A stretch of 64,000 nt of DNA from NCBI RefSeq assembly GCF_000003815.2, contig NC_049986.1, forward strand, positions 24,013,306-24,077,305, written 5' to 3'. The DNA is from Branchiostoma floridae (Eukaryota > Chordata > Leptocardii > Amphioxiformes > Branchiostomatidae). A model generated the notes under the pieces. That model was not told where the DNA came from, did not search any database, and was given only the letters and a program-made list of their open reading frames with translations. Positions within the stretch are counted from its first letter, which is position 1; every line of letters begins with the position of its first letter. This document shows, in pieces, positions 11,695 through 25,028 of this stretch. The translations under genes were made by a program, and so were the position numbers.

Positions 11695-12040
11695 AGATTA
11701 ATCAATGTATTGCACGTGCCCTTGCTGTGCTATTGTATTGAACTGTGCTACGCCGCCAAGGATCGACTTTGTCGGCTATACAGATACAGGTACAGATACA
11801 GATTTAACTTCTGTAAGAACATATCAGAACGACCCGTGTGATTGTAGCCAGTCCAATATCACATTAAAAGCAGGTCAAGATAAGTTACTGTTACATGCAT
11901 TATAAGTGTCCTTGCTTTGCTAATCTATTCAATTGTGCTACAGCAAAGAGCGACTTTCACTACTGTACAGATAAAGGTGTAAGTACACATCAGAACGACC
12001 CGTGTGTGATCGTAGCCTGTTCGATACCACATCTCCTCAC
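11695..12040. repeat. Imperfect direct duplication, unit about 180 bases
   Basis: Two adjacent copies share, in order, a 'CCTTGCT-TGCTAT' stretch, 'AACTGTGCTAC', 'CGACTTT', 'ACAGATA-AGGT' and 'CAGAACGACCCGTGTG'. No coding potential was recognised. Confidence 0.6.
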
Positions 12041-12889
12041 AAGGTGATCAGACAGGGTTTAACAGGTTCTGCTGACGTCATCGCGTCATGGGACCGGCAC
12101 GATAAGATGTGGGATAACTCGTACGGGCCAGGCAAGAATGATTGTCTGGTTATCGTCACTTATAAACATTCAAATGAAGACATTAAAACTAGAAGCCTAA
12201 GGGCAACATTTACAAGGAAATACATAATGTTTACATTCACGTGTTATAGAACCTGGAGGCAACTCTCCATCTTCATGTCTACCTTGTCCCCCCCAACGAC
12301 TTGGAGGTCAAGGGACTAGGTAGGTAGGTTATAGTCTGACAAAGCACTGCTCTGTTTGATCTTACTCAAACACATTCATACATGACCAGCCCCTCCATCT
12401 CTGTCCTGCCATTTGCTACATAACGTAATCGAACACCATAAGGTGTTTGCTACTTAATCGTAACCATGGTGACAGCCGCCTGGTCCAGGTCATTGACCTT
12501 ATTTCTTTGGAACGGCACAAGAAAAAGTAACGTAAACATGATCATGTGGAATAAAGAATCAGACGGATATGTTAGTAGCGTGAACTGGTAAGTGAGCTGA
12601 TACTAGCATCGTTCAATATACGAGTAAGCCAGCTCCATCAAACCTACATCGCTTAAATCACCATGGATATCAGCGCACGAGTCTCGGGCTTACAAAAACA
12701 TTATGGAAGACAGGAACATTTGGAGGGAAGGGCTGGACTTATATATAGATCAGGCAACCTGCCCGAAATGATGATGGTGGCGGTGAGAGAGTGACCACTT
12801 CCGCTAATGCGATACTTCCCATTCCTGGATCAGGGTGATAAGTGGGTGAGAGGTCATGACCGGAAGCCTGCCATCCTGTGTGGACCCAC

Positions 12890-13205
12890 TAATCTCCGGG
12901 CAGATCCTACGGTAGCATAAGATAGTTTCTAAAGCTGAAGCTTAAGTTCCCCATACATCAGTGAGATGCGTCGGGCCCGGCGCCCATCTCCGTTTCCTAG
13001 CCCTGGGGCCTCACATAGGTGCAAGCACTACAGCAGGGGGCTAGTCCACTGGTGGTGTAGTGTGTTTGTTTAGATTCCATATTCTTCCTCTTTATAGCAG
13101 AGAAAGAAGTATGTACCACTTTTTTAAAGATCAAAGGCTGGTGTAGCCGGCCTAGGACTGTGTGTACTGGCTACCGAAGGTACCGTAGGATCTGCTTGGA
13201 GATTA
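12890..13205. mobile_element. MITE-like element with TAATCTCC...GGAGATTA ends
   Basis: The left end TAATCTCCGGGCAGATCC and the right end (complement TAATCTCCAAGCAGATCC, continuing CTACGGTA) form terminal inverted repeats of about 25 bases. The element is about 316 bases and non-coding. Its interior (about 12965-13135, minus strand) matches the 3' part of the SINE-like repeat at 32632-32930. No convincing target-site duplication was seen. The same ends occur at 61537-61647. Confidence 0.6.
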
Positions 13206-13331
13206 CGGACTGACCTAGTTTCCATAGTATATAGCTACCTGGCCTGGCAACTCAACCTATGCGCGATTGTTAAGAACCAGATGGGGTGCATAAGGGAGTG
13301 AATAGAACGGACCAGACGTGATATTTCATGA

Positions 13332-13537
13332 TTTATAGCACGGTCATGAATGAAAGCTAGAGTGTGCTTGAACTAGCTATAGAAGACTTTTCTAGAGCCA
13401 TGGAGGATAGGGAGAGCTTGAGCGAAAAGCTACATAGCTAGGTTTATAGCATGGTCATACGCATGCAAGCTGGAGTGTGCTGAACTAGAAGACTTTTCTA
13501 GAGCTACGGAGGATGGCGATAGCTGGAGCTCAAAGCT
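13332..13537. repeat. Two-copy tandem repeat, period 111 bases
   Basis: The segments beginning TTTATAGCACGGTCAT (13332) and TTTATAGCATGGTCAT (13443) are imperfect copies sharing GAAGACTTTTCTAGAGC and the downstream GGAGGAT stretch. No coding potential was recognised. Confidence 0.7.
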
Positions 13538-15393
13538 TTAATGTTATACCTAGATTGTGAATATGATGAAGAAGATTTTTAGATCAGAAGCTGCAATCAG
13601 AATTCTTTAGTGGTCCGAAACTTTTTCCGACGACCTAATTCGAAATAGCAGTACAAACAATTCATGGACAATCTAGCAACTTACACTAGTATCATAATCA
13701 TACTGAAAAAGCCGAAACAAGAACGCTGTAACCGATCCTCGTGAGTGCCTCGCCATGGCGACTAGTCAGTTGATATCTTGACTCCAACCTTTTACCAGAA
13801 GTGAAATGTTACCGGCACGTCTAAGTGGAGGCGATATAAAGCGACGCCAACCGTCTGAGACTTGTAGTCTGAGATGGGGCTTAGCATGGCTGATCTCTTC
13901 TAGTCATAACTATCGGTGGAAAAAGAAATGTTCATGTGAATGCTTCTCCTGACACTTAAAGGCTGTTCATTTGGAGCCGTCACACGGGTGTCTGTATACA
14001 AGTCCGTATGGGTTCCGTATTGAAGTTCTTTTGATTTCGGTCAAGTTTGCAGGAATATAAGTTGTATTTTACTTTGATATTTGCTGTGCAGAGTCTGCAG
14101 ACTGGTTATCGAACCAAAGAGACGAGTTTTTCAGCCACAAACTTTTTAAATTTTTTTTTTAAAAACTTTATTCAGATAAACAAAAAAAACATAAAATACA
14201 GCCGCAAACTTTACCCAAAACCCCAAATATGTAAATGTAGGAACTCATACGGACTTGAATGCACACTCCCTGCGGTCATTCGGTTTGTACTACTTTTGTT
14301 GCTAGGATTTTCTGCGAGGTTGTGTCTGTTGTAGGACATATTAATTTTGCAGCAAACATACGGGATTGTGACAAGAAAGCCATCAGACTGCGATCGTACG
14401 CTGGTCTCTACCAGACTGACTACGCTGGTTGTTATAGGGAGAATAATTTGCCAGCGGGGAGTTTTGCCACCAGAGGAGTTGGTCGGCCTCCGCAGGGAAA
14501 CATGAATCTAACGGTGGTCTGACTCCCCTGGGGAATTTCCTGATTTTTCCCCCCCGAATTCTACGGTCCCCGTGCTCCCATAGAAAGTCCTGGTGGAGGC
14601 TAATCGTACGCCGCAACGTTCGTGACCGGGCACGTAGTTGTACAAAAGGGTTTTATCAGATGCCAAGAGCAGGGAACAATGGACCTCGGCTTCATACAAC
14701 ACTCAGGGGCTGTCTAGCAACGAGCAAGTCGGACAGGCAGTACCTGGCAATTATTTAGGTCCCTAACCACTAAATAGCGTACATTATAAATCTGAGAATA
14801 ATCAAACCTAGCATATTTTCAAAGCGCTGTCACATTTGCAAATGTCTAGGTAATACAGAATGTACCCTTACAACCCTTAGGTTTATCGCATGGTCAGTTG
14901 AAAGTATGCACAGTCCAGTATTGGTCTGTGTAACTCAAACTCCGCTGTCCGGGGTTGTATATATTAAACTTGCCTCCCGTCGGCAACGTCGGGTGGGTCA
15001 CTATAAGTGCGATTTAATCAGACTAAGTCTAGTATACATGTATAGCAGGAATTCCAGGGCAAACAAGTGCATGTATGGTTCTCTACATTGTAAAGGGATG
15101 TACGAATGTAGAGCGAACAGCAAACCTTGCTGCCGGACAAGCGTAACCAACCAGGGGGCGAGAAGAGAACCAGTATTCACAGATGTCAGCCATGCTTCTA
15201 AACTGATTCAGTTGACATATCATAAATATACGTTACATTGTACCCCGGGGGAAACTATATATAGAGAAACTGTCTGCCTTAAAGATCCCGTATCATGTAA
15301 CAGGTAGTTATTGGTCTGGAACCTGTGCAAATACCGCAGGTGTCGCGGTAGTGTGTACAGGTACTGGGGTGTGACCATGTTCTGGGGACAGGG

Positions 15394-15401
15394 AGTGTGT
15401 G

Positions 15402-15449
<48 letters not shown>

Positions 15450-15460
15450 TGTGCGTGCGT
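15394..15460. repeat. (GT)n microsatellite
   Basis: A GT dinucleotide tract with a few GC and TT interruptions. Confidence 0.95.
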
Positions 15461-18159
15461 GTATTTCTGTACGTGCATGTCTGTGTATATGAGTGACGAA
15501 ATATCTGGACAAACAAGTCGTAACAATTGTTAAGGACAAATGTGAACATAAGAAAATAAGATCTAGATGCAATTAAAAAAAGACTGAAATGTTTCAATTC
15601 TTTCCAATTTTCCTCTCAAAAGTTTTTTCCAAGTGAAAACGTCGGAACCAGTCCCTGTTTGAATCAAGAAGTACCCTGGAGACCCCCTGGCCTCCCGACA
15701 GTCACCTAGAGTCGGCCCTGATCGATCCGTCGCCCAGAGGTCAGTCCGGCACATCTAACACACCACGGGATCAATGTTGTGGGCAGGGTTCACGGAAGGG
15801 TTGGGACTATGTGGTAGGTGGTATCTCACAGCACTTGGGGTACCGGTGCGGCACTCTGTGGTTCGAAAGGTTACTCAACGTTGTGTGTATTTTGTTGTCA
15901 TACTATTACGTATTACTCAATATGTAGATTATTAAAAAATAGGCGAAAATAACACAACAGCGCCGCCGTGAACGAACCCCGCAGTGCCTCACCGGCGCCC
16001 CAAATGCAGTGAGATACCACCTTCAGAAACAACCTCTTCCTTTCCGGGTTACATAAATGATTGCTCAGCGGGTGACGTTTGACCTTAGCCGCAGTTGATC
16101 TTGTTAGTCAGTGGTGTACGGTGTTTTTTCATGTCCCCTGGATGCCCCCAAATAAATGTATGATTGAATAAATGATATCAATTAGGAAACATGCGCAACC
16201 GAGTCAGCGTTTTGTTTCAAACATGACCTTCAGTTTGTTCTGTGGTATGAAATAATACGTAAAGCAGAGAAATGAACATATCATAACAAGAAATGTCTGC
16301 ATCTTTCAAACATTAAAGTTCTACGCAGATGCTTGATTGACGAAGATCATGCTGACTTACTTAAAGTTGAAAAAAAATCGTAAGCAGAAAAATACTTCGA
16401 CTTTCTTGACCAAATTTCCTGTCAAATGGTAAAACATTAATTTTATATAAACTTGCAAGTTGCTGTCAACTTGTAAGATTGTTTAGATTCGACGTGTTAG
16501 AAATGTTATTATTTGATCAACAGTAGAAAAGAATTTCGTCTATCCTATTTAATCTGTCAACAGTTTAGAAGTTAAAAACAATATTTGATTGCCTGGGGCT
16601 CGTCCGGAAAAGCAACACCGTGGAAGAATGATATATCGAGAATGGACTTTGATTTTTTTACCCACTTAATTCTGTTTCAGTCCGTGGGTCTATATTGCAG
16701 TGCTCATATCCCAATCGATAGACTGTGGGTAATATCATCTTGTCTAGGGTTCACCTTCTAGTCTATCCCCCGACTTCTTTGTAAGGTAAAAGTAAATAAT
16801 GAAACTTAGACTTTTGTCCACGTTAGCTTGTTACACTCTTCATAATTCCGTATGTTATTTTGTAGATGATATGTTATTACTCTTCCTCGCACTTCTTTGC
16901 TCCTTTACATTCCTAAGATGTTGTATCGTGGATCGATGTTGTGTATTTACTCAGCAGTGTGGCCTGTTGACCTGGGGTCGAAGGTACAAGGATACAGCAA
17001 ATGACGATGTTTGCCTGTTCCTCTGATTGAATCCTTTATTCCTGTTTATTACTTTGACATAAAATATGGACTGAGTGACGTCGTAGAATGATGAAAATGT
17101 TTTATCTAATGAGTAACTTAAAATCTATTGTGCATGTATGTATCATACCCACGTGCATTTGATTTAGCCCCCTCTCGTATTCTTCTTTTCCCCAAAATGC
17201 TAGTATTTTGATGTACCTGTATGTAAAGGCGTCTTATGTTCTTTATACGTTCTGCTGCGCCAAATCTACTACCTTGAAAGAATGTCATCCACAGAATTAA
17301 GCTGCCCCGGCCTTATTGGAGTGCATATAGTGACGCACGGGCCCAGACGTATTAAACAGACCAGAAAGATTTCTGACTTAATGGCTTCGGTTATTGCACG
17401 ACTTTGAGTTGACATTTCATGTTATCGCGACACATTCCAAGCCTATGTTTTTCAGGCAATGCTTTCAAATAACCCCAACGGCTTCCATATATTTTATCAT
17501 ATACTGCAATCTATCTAACGTTATACAACTAGCTATGATAAGTTTATAATACCCGATAGTAAAAACGACAATAAGTTACTAATTTCAAACACAAGACTGA
17601 CATAGGGCTTTGGAAGTTGTAAAACAGCACTGCAAGGATGCCTTTGATATACTTCACAATTTAAGGGTCTACTGCTTATGTGAGCCACATACAATACTCA
17701 GTTACAGACCACATGGACTGCAGAACAGGATCATTGACGCGAAGCAGCATTGACGGCAAACACGTCCGACTGGCCGCCAGCCAGCGTTTGTGTACGACAG
17801 CTGGTCACGTAAATACATGACTGCAAATTCCGCATACCTAACCTCCAAACGACGCCAGTTTACCCCCTTAATACTCAAGGGCTGCCATTAATATTTTCGT
17901 GACTGAAAGTCCCCATATTTCGGCTATATGAATCCAGAGATAGAGTTAATAGTGTGTACTTACGTGCTAGTTTCACAGCAGGCATTAACGTTAACGTTAG
18001 AAGTGCCACAACTCCCCACACATATCCTCTCCCCACAACGTTACAGGCCATCGCTTCCTTGTGCGTGTTTCTTGTCGCTTCCTTCTCACAGCGTCTCGGA
18101 TAAAATTATTTTCCAGTCGGGATCTGTCCTTACAAACACCTTGTGGGCTTGACAAGTCG

Positions 18160-18262
18160 CTTGGCACGTAAAGGCGGAAGGCTGGGACTCGAACTCCCGA
18201 CCTCTGGGTTGTACAACACGGCACTGCGGTTCACCTGGTTCGGTTCCCGCCCGGCCGGATGA
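18160..18262 (-). repeat. tRNA-like SINE fragment
   Basis: On the minus strand a B-box-like GAGTTCGAGTCCCAGCC follows GTGAACCGCAGTGCCGTG at tRNA-like spacing. The anticodon region (GTTGTACAAC) does not fold as a normal seven-base loop, and the acceptor ends do not pair. A decayed tRNA-derived retroposon is more likely than a working tRNA. Confidence 0.35.
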
Positions 18263-20202
18263 ATGGCGTGCGGTGACACAAACCGTGACGTCGCGTATGT
18301 GTCGAGGCCTGTGATTGGTCGCCGGTCCCTAAGGGGCTCGTTCCAAAATGTCGGACTGCTCATAATTGTTACAGCTTGCATAGTTGACAGACTGGTCGGT
18401 TTGCTCACTTATCGCCTGAAAAAATCTTCCGGCCCTTTCAGACGATATCAGAAATATCATCAATACCTCATTCTTCAGCCAGGTCCGGCGACATTTATAG
18501 AGTCCAAAGTTCGTCTGACGCAGACGACAGTTCCCTCAGCGGAGGGCGTTGCTAGGAGACCGGTTATTAGGGCCGCCATTAAAGGATAATGGAGCGGAGG
18601 GAGGTCAGGGTCAGCTTCTCGTAAGAGGGTCAAGGTTGTCAGTAAGTGAGACTAAGAATTCTTACAATTGTTCTGACATTACAGATGCTATAGAAGTGCG
18701 GTTCACAAATCAACTTAGTTACGTGACAAGTTCTGGGTTGTGTTTTGACACGCAGTCTTTGTAATGTTATTTACAGTGGCAATATTTGTCTTAGTCAAAC
18801 ATTGCTCACTTGGACCCAACATGTTGCGTGCACGTGTAGTTCTATTTCCTAACGCATGTTTAAAAGGAAATGCTGTTTTGTCTTCAGTCTACGGTAACGT
18901 CCAGACAATATGAATACGTGTGAGTGAAATATAAGTTGAGAGTTTGATAACATATTGTACTCCTAGTGTCTAAGATAAACAGTATTGTAATGGAAAAATT
19001 AATTTGGCCTTTCAATGATCAATGTAGTTTTTTGTATTTTGAATATATGGTTATAAATACAATGCATTAGCAGGTAGATTTGTCATAAAAACGTCTGTTT
19101 TACTAAACAAGCAAGGCTGGATAAAAAATAACCCTACTATGATAGACAGCAAGACAAGCAACTTTGACATATTGGCATTTACATACTTGTCGTGTATAAT
19201 TATCTAGGGACATGCGAGAGAAAAAAACACACACTTGAAAATCAGAACTGAGATTTTTTTATTCACTCAAACGCACATGTAAGCATATTGTATTCTATTG
19301 TTTGTTTGCAATATTGTAGGGTTTATAAATGAAATATTAAAAAGCTTTGGTGGTTTGTATATCTAATATATAAACTTGATATTGTCATTAAAGCATTGTG
19401 ACTATTGATTATCACATGGAAGACAAAAATTAAGGTCACACATGTACAAACACACACACACACGTGTGGCTTCAAATTGTTATAGATATATAATTAAAAT
19501 TTAGAGCACACACATGAACAAATACACTCAAAGAAACACACACATACTACACTAACACAAATGCACAGACATGAACACAGACACACAATATTTGTATATA
19601 TACAATTGATCATGACATTCCCCACTTTCACAATTCTTGTGGTTTAGTCCATATCATATCATATGACACTTCAGTGTAATGTATGCCACAATCATCTGAT
19701 TAACCATGACACGTGACACGCTCATTCGAACCACCAAGGTCGTGACCTTGATATGATGGCAGGAATAATTACGGACGGCAGTTTCCGATAACATCAGATA
19801 TGTACCACCGCCATCTGTCCATAGGAAATACCTTTTACATGTACCATGTACCTGGAGGGATGGGGGTTGTCACAGAAGTTATGGCAGTGGGGTCGCTATG
19901 CAGTTGAGGGCGTATAGCTCTCTCCATTTAAGCCCCCCTCCCCATGTGCATAGGCCTACTTACGTTTCAACTCAGATTCAACTCTAGTGTAAGATACCTG
20001 GTACAAAATGCAATCTTTACCGTAAGTCCCCCTCACACGCACACACCATCACAATAATGGACACAAATCGATTACTCTATGATGGAAATATAAATGTTCC
20101 TGGACAGTACAGTTAAAATCTTTCAAAAGCGCAAGCCTCCGTTGATAAACCGTCGACATCTTAGCGAACAAGAGACAAGGTCATCAGGACGTATCCTAGC
20201 GC

Positions 20203-22578
20203 CTAGAGCGGAGGTTCCCACTTCTTTATGCCTTTTTTCTCGCAAACCGAACCCTGGAAGATGTGTTTGCCTTTCCCCTTACCATAGAGCCACTCGTCAA
20301 ATTCGGGCAAACTCAGTATCGTCATGTCCTCCTTCGTTGTTGTGCTCTTGTCGTTTGGTCCGTAGACCCCTACTCCGAATGGTGACAGCTTGGCGCTCTC
20401 GTCCCCAGGGTAGCACACGGCCTTCCAGAAGAAGCTGGGAAAGAGCACGCGACCTTTCACCCATTTATCGTTTATACTTATCTTTGTTCCTGTGATGACG
20501 TAAAGGATGTTGTTGGCGCTGTTAATGGCTTTTGCTTGTTTGAATATTTCCTCAGCCTTTTCCAGTACTTTTCTCTCAAGCTTTCCCCAAGCTTTGTTGA
20601 ACTCTTTAGGCTGCGAACAAGAAAGGACAAGACCTCACGAATCTACAAATATAGAAGATAATAGATATACCGTGTATATCTCGCTTAATAATCTTTTAAT
20701 CTATTAATCTTATAATCAATTATGATTTGAGAAACAAGGAGTTTCATCTTGAATATTGCCTCCCGATCACGGATTTATACATGCAAAGGACACCTCGCAA
20801 GTAAAGCTTCTAAAACCAGTTAATCTGCAACGTCTATGATTGCACGGAACAAGCCCAATGGGTATCATCAGGCAATGAAATCAACTGGATTTGGCAACGT
20901 GAATTATCTTGAAATTAGTGTTCAGCCTTACTTGAGGAGCCATGTTGATCATGCTGAAAGTAGCATCATGAGCGTCCACGTCGTGGTCATTGATTTCGCG
21001 GGGGTTGATGTGCCCCCTCTCAGCGATTTTACCACAACCGTCGAGGTCTTCATTCAGAGCTTGGCAGTCTCCACATTTTTCCATACGCATGGTACTGTCG
21101 ACACTTTCACAGTCTGAAACATGGGTGACACCCCATTTTTGTGTGCCCCGCCCATAGTTACATTTCTTACTAAGATGGTTGTGGAATTCCTGAGAGCACA
21201 GTCCTGTACACAAAAGAAGATTTATATTGAAATTGATTCAACATAAAGGTTTATAATGGCAATGACGATTTGTATCGCAAAACGAAATTTCGCTTCACCG
21301 GGCTTATGAAGCACATGTTTACCAAAAACTTTCAAACCTCAAAAGAGACTACTGGATTACCTAGCTGAACGCGCTTCCATAAGCTATTGTCCCGTTCTGC
21401 AACCTTTATCTTTGGCCTTGTAATAGTTGATGCAGTGTACTCAGGAATCCGGTACTTCAGGTTGTACAGCGTGGCGAACAGCGCGCCCCCTGCAGGTTGC
21501 TCCTGCGTCTGACAGATCCGACAGGAGGTGGAGTCGTCTCCGTAGATGCTGGGCGGCCATGGCGTACCAACAAAGAAGTCTGGACAGTGCTTGCCCAGGT
21601 TGGAGCACCTCTTCATACACTCTTTGACGGGGGCCGCTTTAACCGGCTCTGTAGATATGAAGAAAAGGACTGAATGATGAAATACTTGAAATCGGGGGCT
21701 GGAAGACATTCATATCTTAAGCAGGTTGGCAGGTTTTAGTGAAATTTAAATTGATTTGCTTTGCAACCAATAGCATGCCACACAGATTAGTTGTAGCAAA
21801 GCAGTCAGAAGAACGCATTGCAATCAGCGCGCTTGTTGAGTTGTGTTGTACAATGCAACATACTAGTAACTTATGTTTGTTAACAACTTACGGGCTCCAA
21901 TTATTTTGTAGAAGGATTTTCAGCGGGACTGTAACAGAACCAACCGTAAACACGTTTGCTTGAAACGGGATGGCTTACTATCATCTAGACTGCACGCGGT
22001 GGTCTTCTTGGATTTGCCTGCAGATTTGAGTGTCCTTGATCGATACACGAAGTCAGCAAAATCATCCTCTTCACTGCTCACGCCAGCCTCCCCGCCTACT
22101 ACCTGCAATACAAAGTGTAAGTTAACAACCTCGCACTGGAAAGGTCGCGTCCTTTCAGATGAGACGTAACGCTCATTCGCGTTCTGAGGCAAGCACCTAT
22201 TGCATGTGAGGCACGGCGATAGAAGATTTATCAAGAACTTGCACGTGGAGCCGCAAGTAATGTAAGATTCAGTCTCCGCCATCTTAGGAGCAGAATAGTA
22301 ATGACGCTGCTGTTGATTTGTTAATATATAAAGTTGATCATGATTAGGGCGAAATAAATTAATGAAATACAGTAACATTGCAGTCTGTAGATCATACCAT
22401 TGTCTTCATTCGCAGGTGCAGTAGCGCATAAGTTAATGTGGTATTATCTATCTAATTCGACAGCAATTGATTCTTTACTCATCCTCAAACACTTGGCAAG
22501 AAAGAAAAATCGACGAACCAGTGCAACAGCGACTCCTAGCAGTCCAAGTGCGAACAGCTTGCGTGATTGTCCCTCCAT
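20203..22578 (-). CDS. Secreted DNA/RNA non-specific endonuclease, ENDOD1-like
   Basis: Five minus-strand exons give a complete 383-residue protein with matching phases: 22519-22578, 21979-22102, 21361-21648, 20932-21203 and 20203-20610 (stop TAG). Exon 1 encodes a signal peptide (MEGQSRKLFALGLLGVAVAL). Exon 3 contains FATLYNLKYRIPEYTAS, the typical start of the Endonuclease_NS domain of ENDOD1-like proteins. Exon 4 carries the active-site motif ERGHINP (usual family form DRGH) with the general-base histidine, and ends ATFSMINMAPQ. Exon 5 begins EFNKAWGKLE (metal-binding asparagine region), then YVITGT and FFWKAVCYPG, as in the family. Paired cysteines fit an extracellular protein. It probably cleaves nucleic acid outside the cell or in the lumen; the substrate is unknown. 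The exon 1 donor is GTTCGT, a weak site, so the first exon is less certain than the rest. The Asp-to-Glu change in DRGH may be tolerated. Confidence 0.82.
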
Positions 22579-22636
22579 CGTATGTACTCTGTAGGTATAT
22601 ATATGTGTGTTCGTAGTAATTTCAACAGACCCCAGT

Positions 22637-22803
22637 CAGCTTATACCCCCTTTCCAATAGGAAGGCGCTCCAACCGCTCTCTCTGCGCTTCCATGGCGAC
22701 CATGGCGGGCGCACCGCGCTCTTCCCAATTTGAGGTCGCAGAGAGAGAGAGAGCGGTGTGAGCGCCTTTCTTATGGAAAGCTCACTCGGGGCTGTTATAA
22801 ACG
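22637..22803. mobile_element. Palindromic MITE-like element
   Basis: The left half (TTATACCCCCTTTCC, then GGAAGGCGCTCCAACCGCTC) is an imperfect complement of the right half (GAGCGGTGTGAGCGCCTTTC, then GGAAAGCTCACTCGGGG..GTTATAA). The arms are about 60 bases, each ending inward in a CTCTCT/GAGAGA tract, around a short centre. The sequence can fold into a long hairpin. No coding content. Confidence 0.6.
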
Positions 22804-23179
22804 AATACCAACTCAACTCAATATTACGGAGAAATTACTGACGGAAGGTTTCCAAATACTTTCCAAGTTTTACTTAGTGTGGAAAAAAGTGTGCTTCCTG
22901 GAGTAATTCTGGAAACCAGTCCGGCGTTTTTCAAGTAGTTTGCACTAGTTATTGATAAATTACCAACACAATTTGATTATCAAAATGTTGAATCGGCACA
23001 CTGTCTGCTTTTGACATATCTGCGGCAAGATCGCCAGGTGCAATTAGGCCCTATAGTATATTTCGACAAGAGTGGGACAACCGAGTGATCCAAACAAGAA
23101 AAATGGCATTAGGTTAAGGAAAGAACGAGGAGTCACAAACTCAGACACCAGGCACAATCTAACCCTCTACTGTATACTT

Positions 23180-23735
23180 TGGTCACCCGACATAAAAGGC
23201 GTTACACAGACAACATTGACTTTCCAAGTCAGGTTCATATTAAACACAAACGTTTTTTTCACACCTTTCTTTGCACCTTGATTGCGTTTTTATGTCAATA
23301 TTTCAACCTCTCCACTTGTTTTCTGTACCTTGTACTTGGTCGTCACCCGACATGAAAGGCATTACATAGATAATATTGACTTTAAGTCAGGTTCCTATTA
23401 GCCACAATGACTTTTGCCTTGGCACCTTTTGTGATTGGCATGTTTTTTATGTAAACATTTCAACCACTTTACGCTTCGCTTGTTCCATGTACCTTGTAGT
23501 CACCGGCTAACACAAAAGGCGTTCTGGAGACAACATTGACTTTCCAATAAAGGTTTCTATTAGCTACAATGACTTTTGCCTTGGCATTGGTACTTTTGTG
23601 GTTGCTTAATTGGCTTTTTTTCCGTAAATATTTGAACCCCTCCACGCTTCGCTTGTACCCTGTACCCTGTTATGTGGTCACCACCCAACATGAAAGGCAT
23701 TTGACAGACGGCATTGTTGACTTATAATTGTCTAC
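23180..23735. repeat. Diverged tandem repeat, about 3.5 copies of 160-177 bases
   Basis: The phrase GGTCACC(C)GACAT.AAAGGC recurs near 23181, 23339, 23498 and 23674, each time followed by an ACATTGACTTT-like stretch; a CAATGACTTTTGCCTTGG phrase occurs in the second and third copies. Copies have diverged by substitution and small insertions. No coding content. Confidence 0.75.
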
Positions 23736-25028
23736 ATGTGGAACCTCACAGAGGACTTGACGCCTTGACACCTTTGTTGTACTGTATACATATATTCCTA
23801 CCAGCAGGGATGAATGGTGGCTTTATTCTCTACGTCGCAGGACGACGTATGCTGGCCTTTCAAAGAATATTTTCCTTCCGAAATTTCATATCAAGAAAGA
23901 GAAACATTTCAGGTATATTTTATGGCACGCAGAGAGTCATATGTTGGCAGTAACTGGTACATCCATTAATGTTTTACTATTGATATAGATTTTAAAATTT
24001 CTCAAATTTTACAGTTTTGTCATAGAATACGCCAAAAATAGTTACTCAAGCAACTGTATATCGTTTTTGAAACGGTCAGCCTCAACCCCACCTCAGCAAC
24101 GGAAAAAGACAAACCGATTAGATTTCAAAGATGGAAATAAGCAAGTGGGGTACTGAGACATGCAGCTTGATACCTGTGCAGGTCCAGTCTTCTACAATCA
24201 TGGCTAATTTGAGTCAGGGACATGATTAGTTACATGTCAATTGGGCATTCATTGTCCTGTTTCTTTTCTGACGGGTTATCAAGTCACTCATAAAAATCTT
24301 AACAACAAACTGAGATATCTAACTCTCAAGAGGGTAACTAATATGTCTTAACAGTTTTTTTTACAGAATTTTCGAGCCTATTTTAAAACCAATGAGATTA
24401 CTCGTACATGTATTCAGGAAGTTCCGACTTAGACCAGCTGTGTAGAAACAGCCTCAAACCGTTATGTGCTAAAGTCTCTACAAATAAATCTTAGATTTCG
24501 CGGTCCATGTTTACATCGCTTTTCACATTGAAAAGCTGCCCTGCGTTAGAACATTTCTAAACTGTAAGAAATATGCCAGAAGAGACAGTAGAACAGGGTG
24601 GAGAATAAAGACTTAAAGTTTGACTCACTTTTGTCACTTGTCGAAGAGTTCTGTAGCAGTAGTCTTTGCACCAGTTGCTTTCCAGAAACAACGACCGTCT
24701 CGGACAGAAGTGGACTGAGTGATGCAGGACGCGTTGCTGACATGTTGTTGACACTGTGCCATGATCCGGTGTTGAAGGTTAAGGGTAAAGGTAACTTTTT
24801 ACAGCAAAATTTTTCTAACCTTTTTTCTCATTTTCATGTTCCTTTGCCACTGATTCAGAATCATCTTGACTCTGCATTTCCTGCATCTGAGGAAAGTACC
24901 TAACAGAAACGGGGAAACGGTGAGCCTGTGTAATTAGTCAGGTGCTGTTCACATGAATTACGTCATCAAAACAATGTTGATTGCCAAAATCTCATCCTAT
25001 TGCCCACTGAAATTAGAGCGGGATAATG

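Larger units (their letters stand above)
9480..20202. other. Long gene-free stretch with repeats
   Basis: I find no exon series, conserved domain or RNA gene that I can support in these 10.7 kb. Open frames are short and of low complexity. Contents noted separately: microsatellites at 10971-11031 and 15394-15460, a direct duplication at 11695-12040, an inverted-repeat element at 12890-13205 holding a SINE-like segment, a 111-base tandem repeat at 13332-13537, a tRNA-like SINE fragment near 18160-18262, and a CA-rich tract around 19440-19590. The missing 5' exon of the CUB/LDLa gene could lie here. Confidence 0.5.

Noticed and set aside
15220-15597. Minus-strand frames rich in Thr-His
   Set aside because: They are translations of the GT/AC tract at 15394-15460, with no domain or splice context.
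18160-18262. Functional tRNA gene
   Set aside because: The anticodon arm and acceptor stem do not form; kept only as a SINE-like fragment.
24627-24743. Possible minus-strand first exon (ATG to a GTGAGT donor)
   Set aside because: Thirty-nine codons with no signal peptide or domain, and no partner exon was found.
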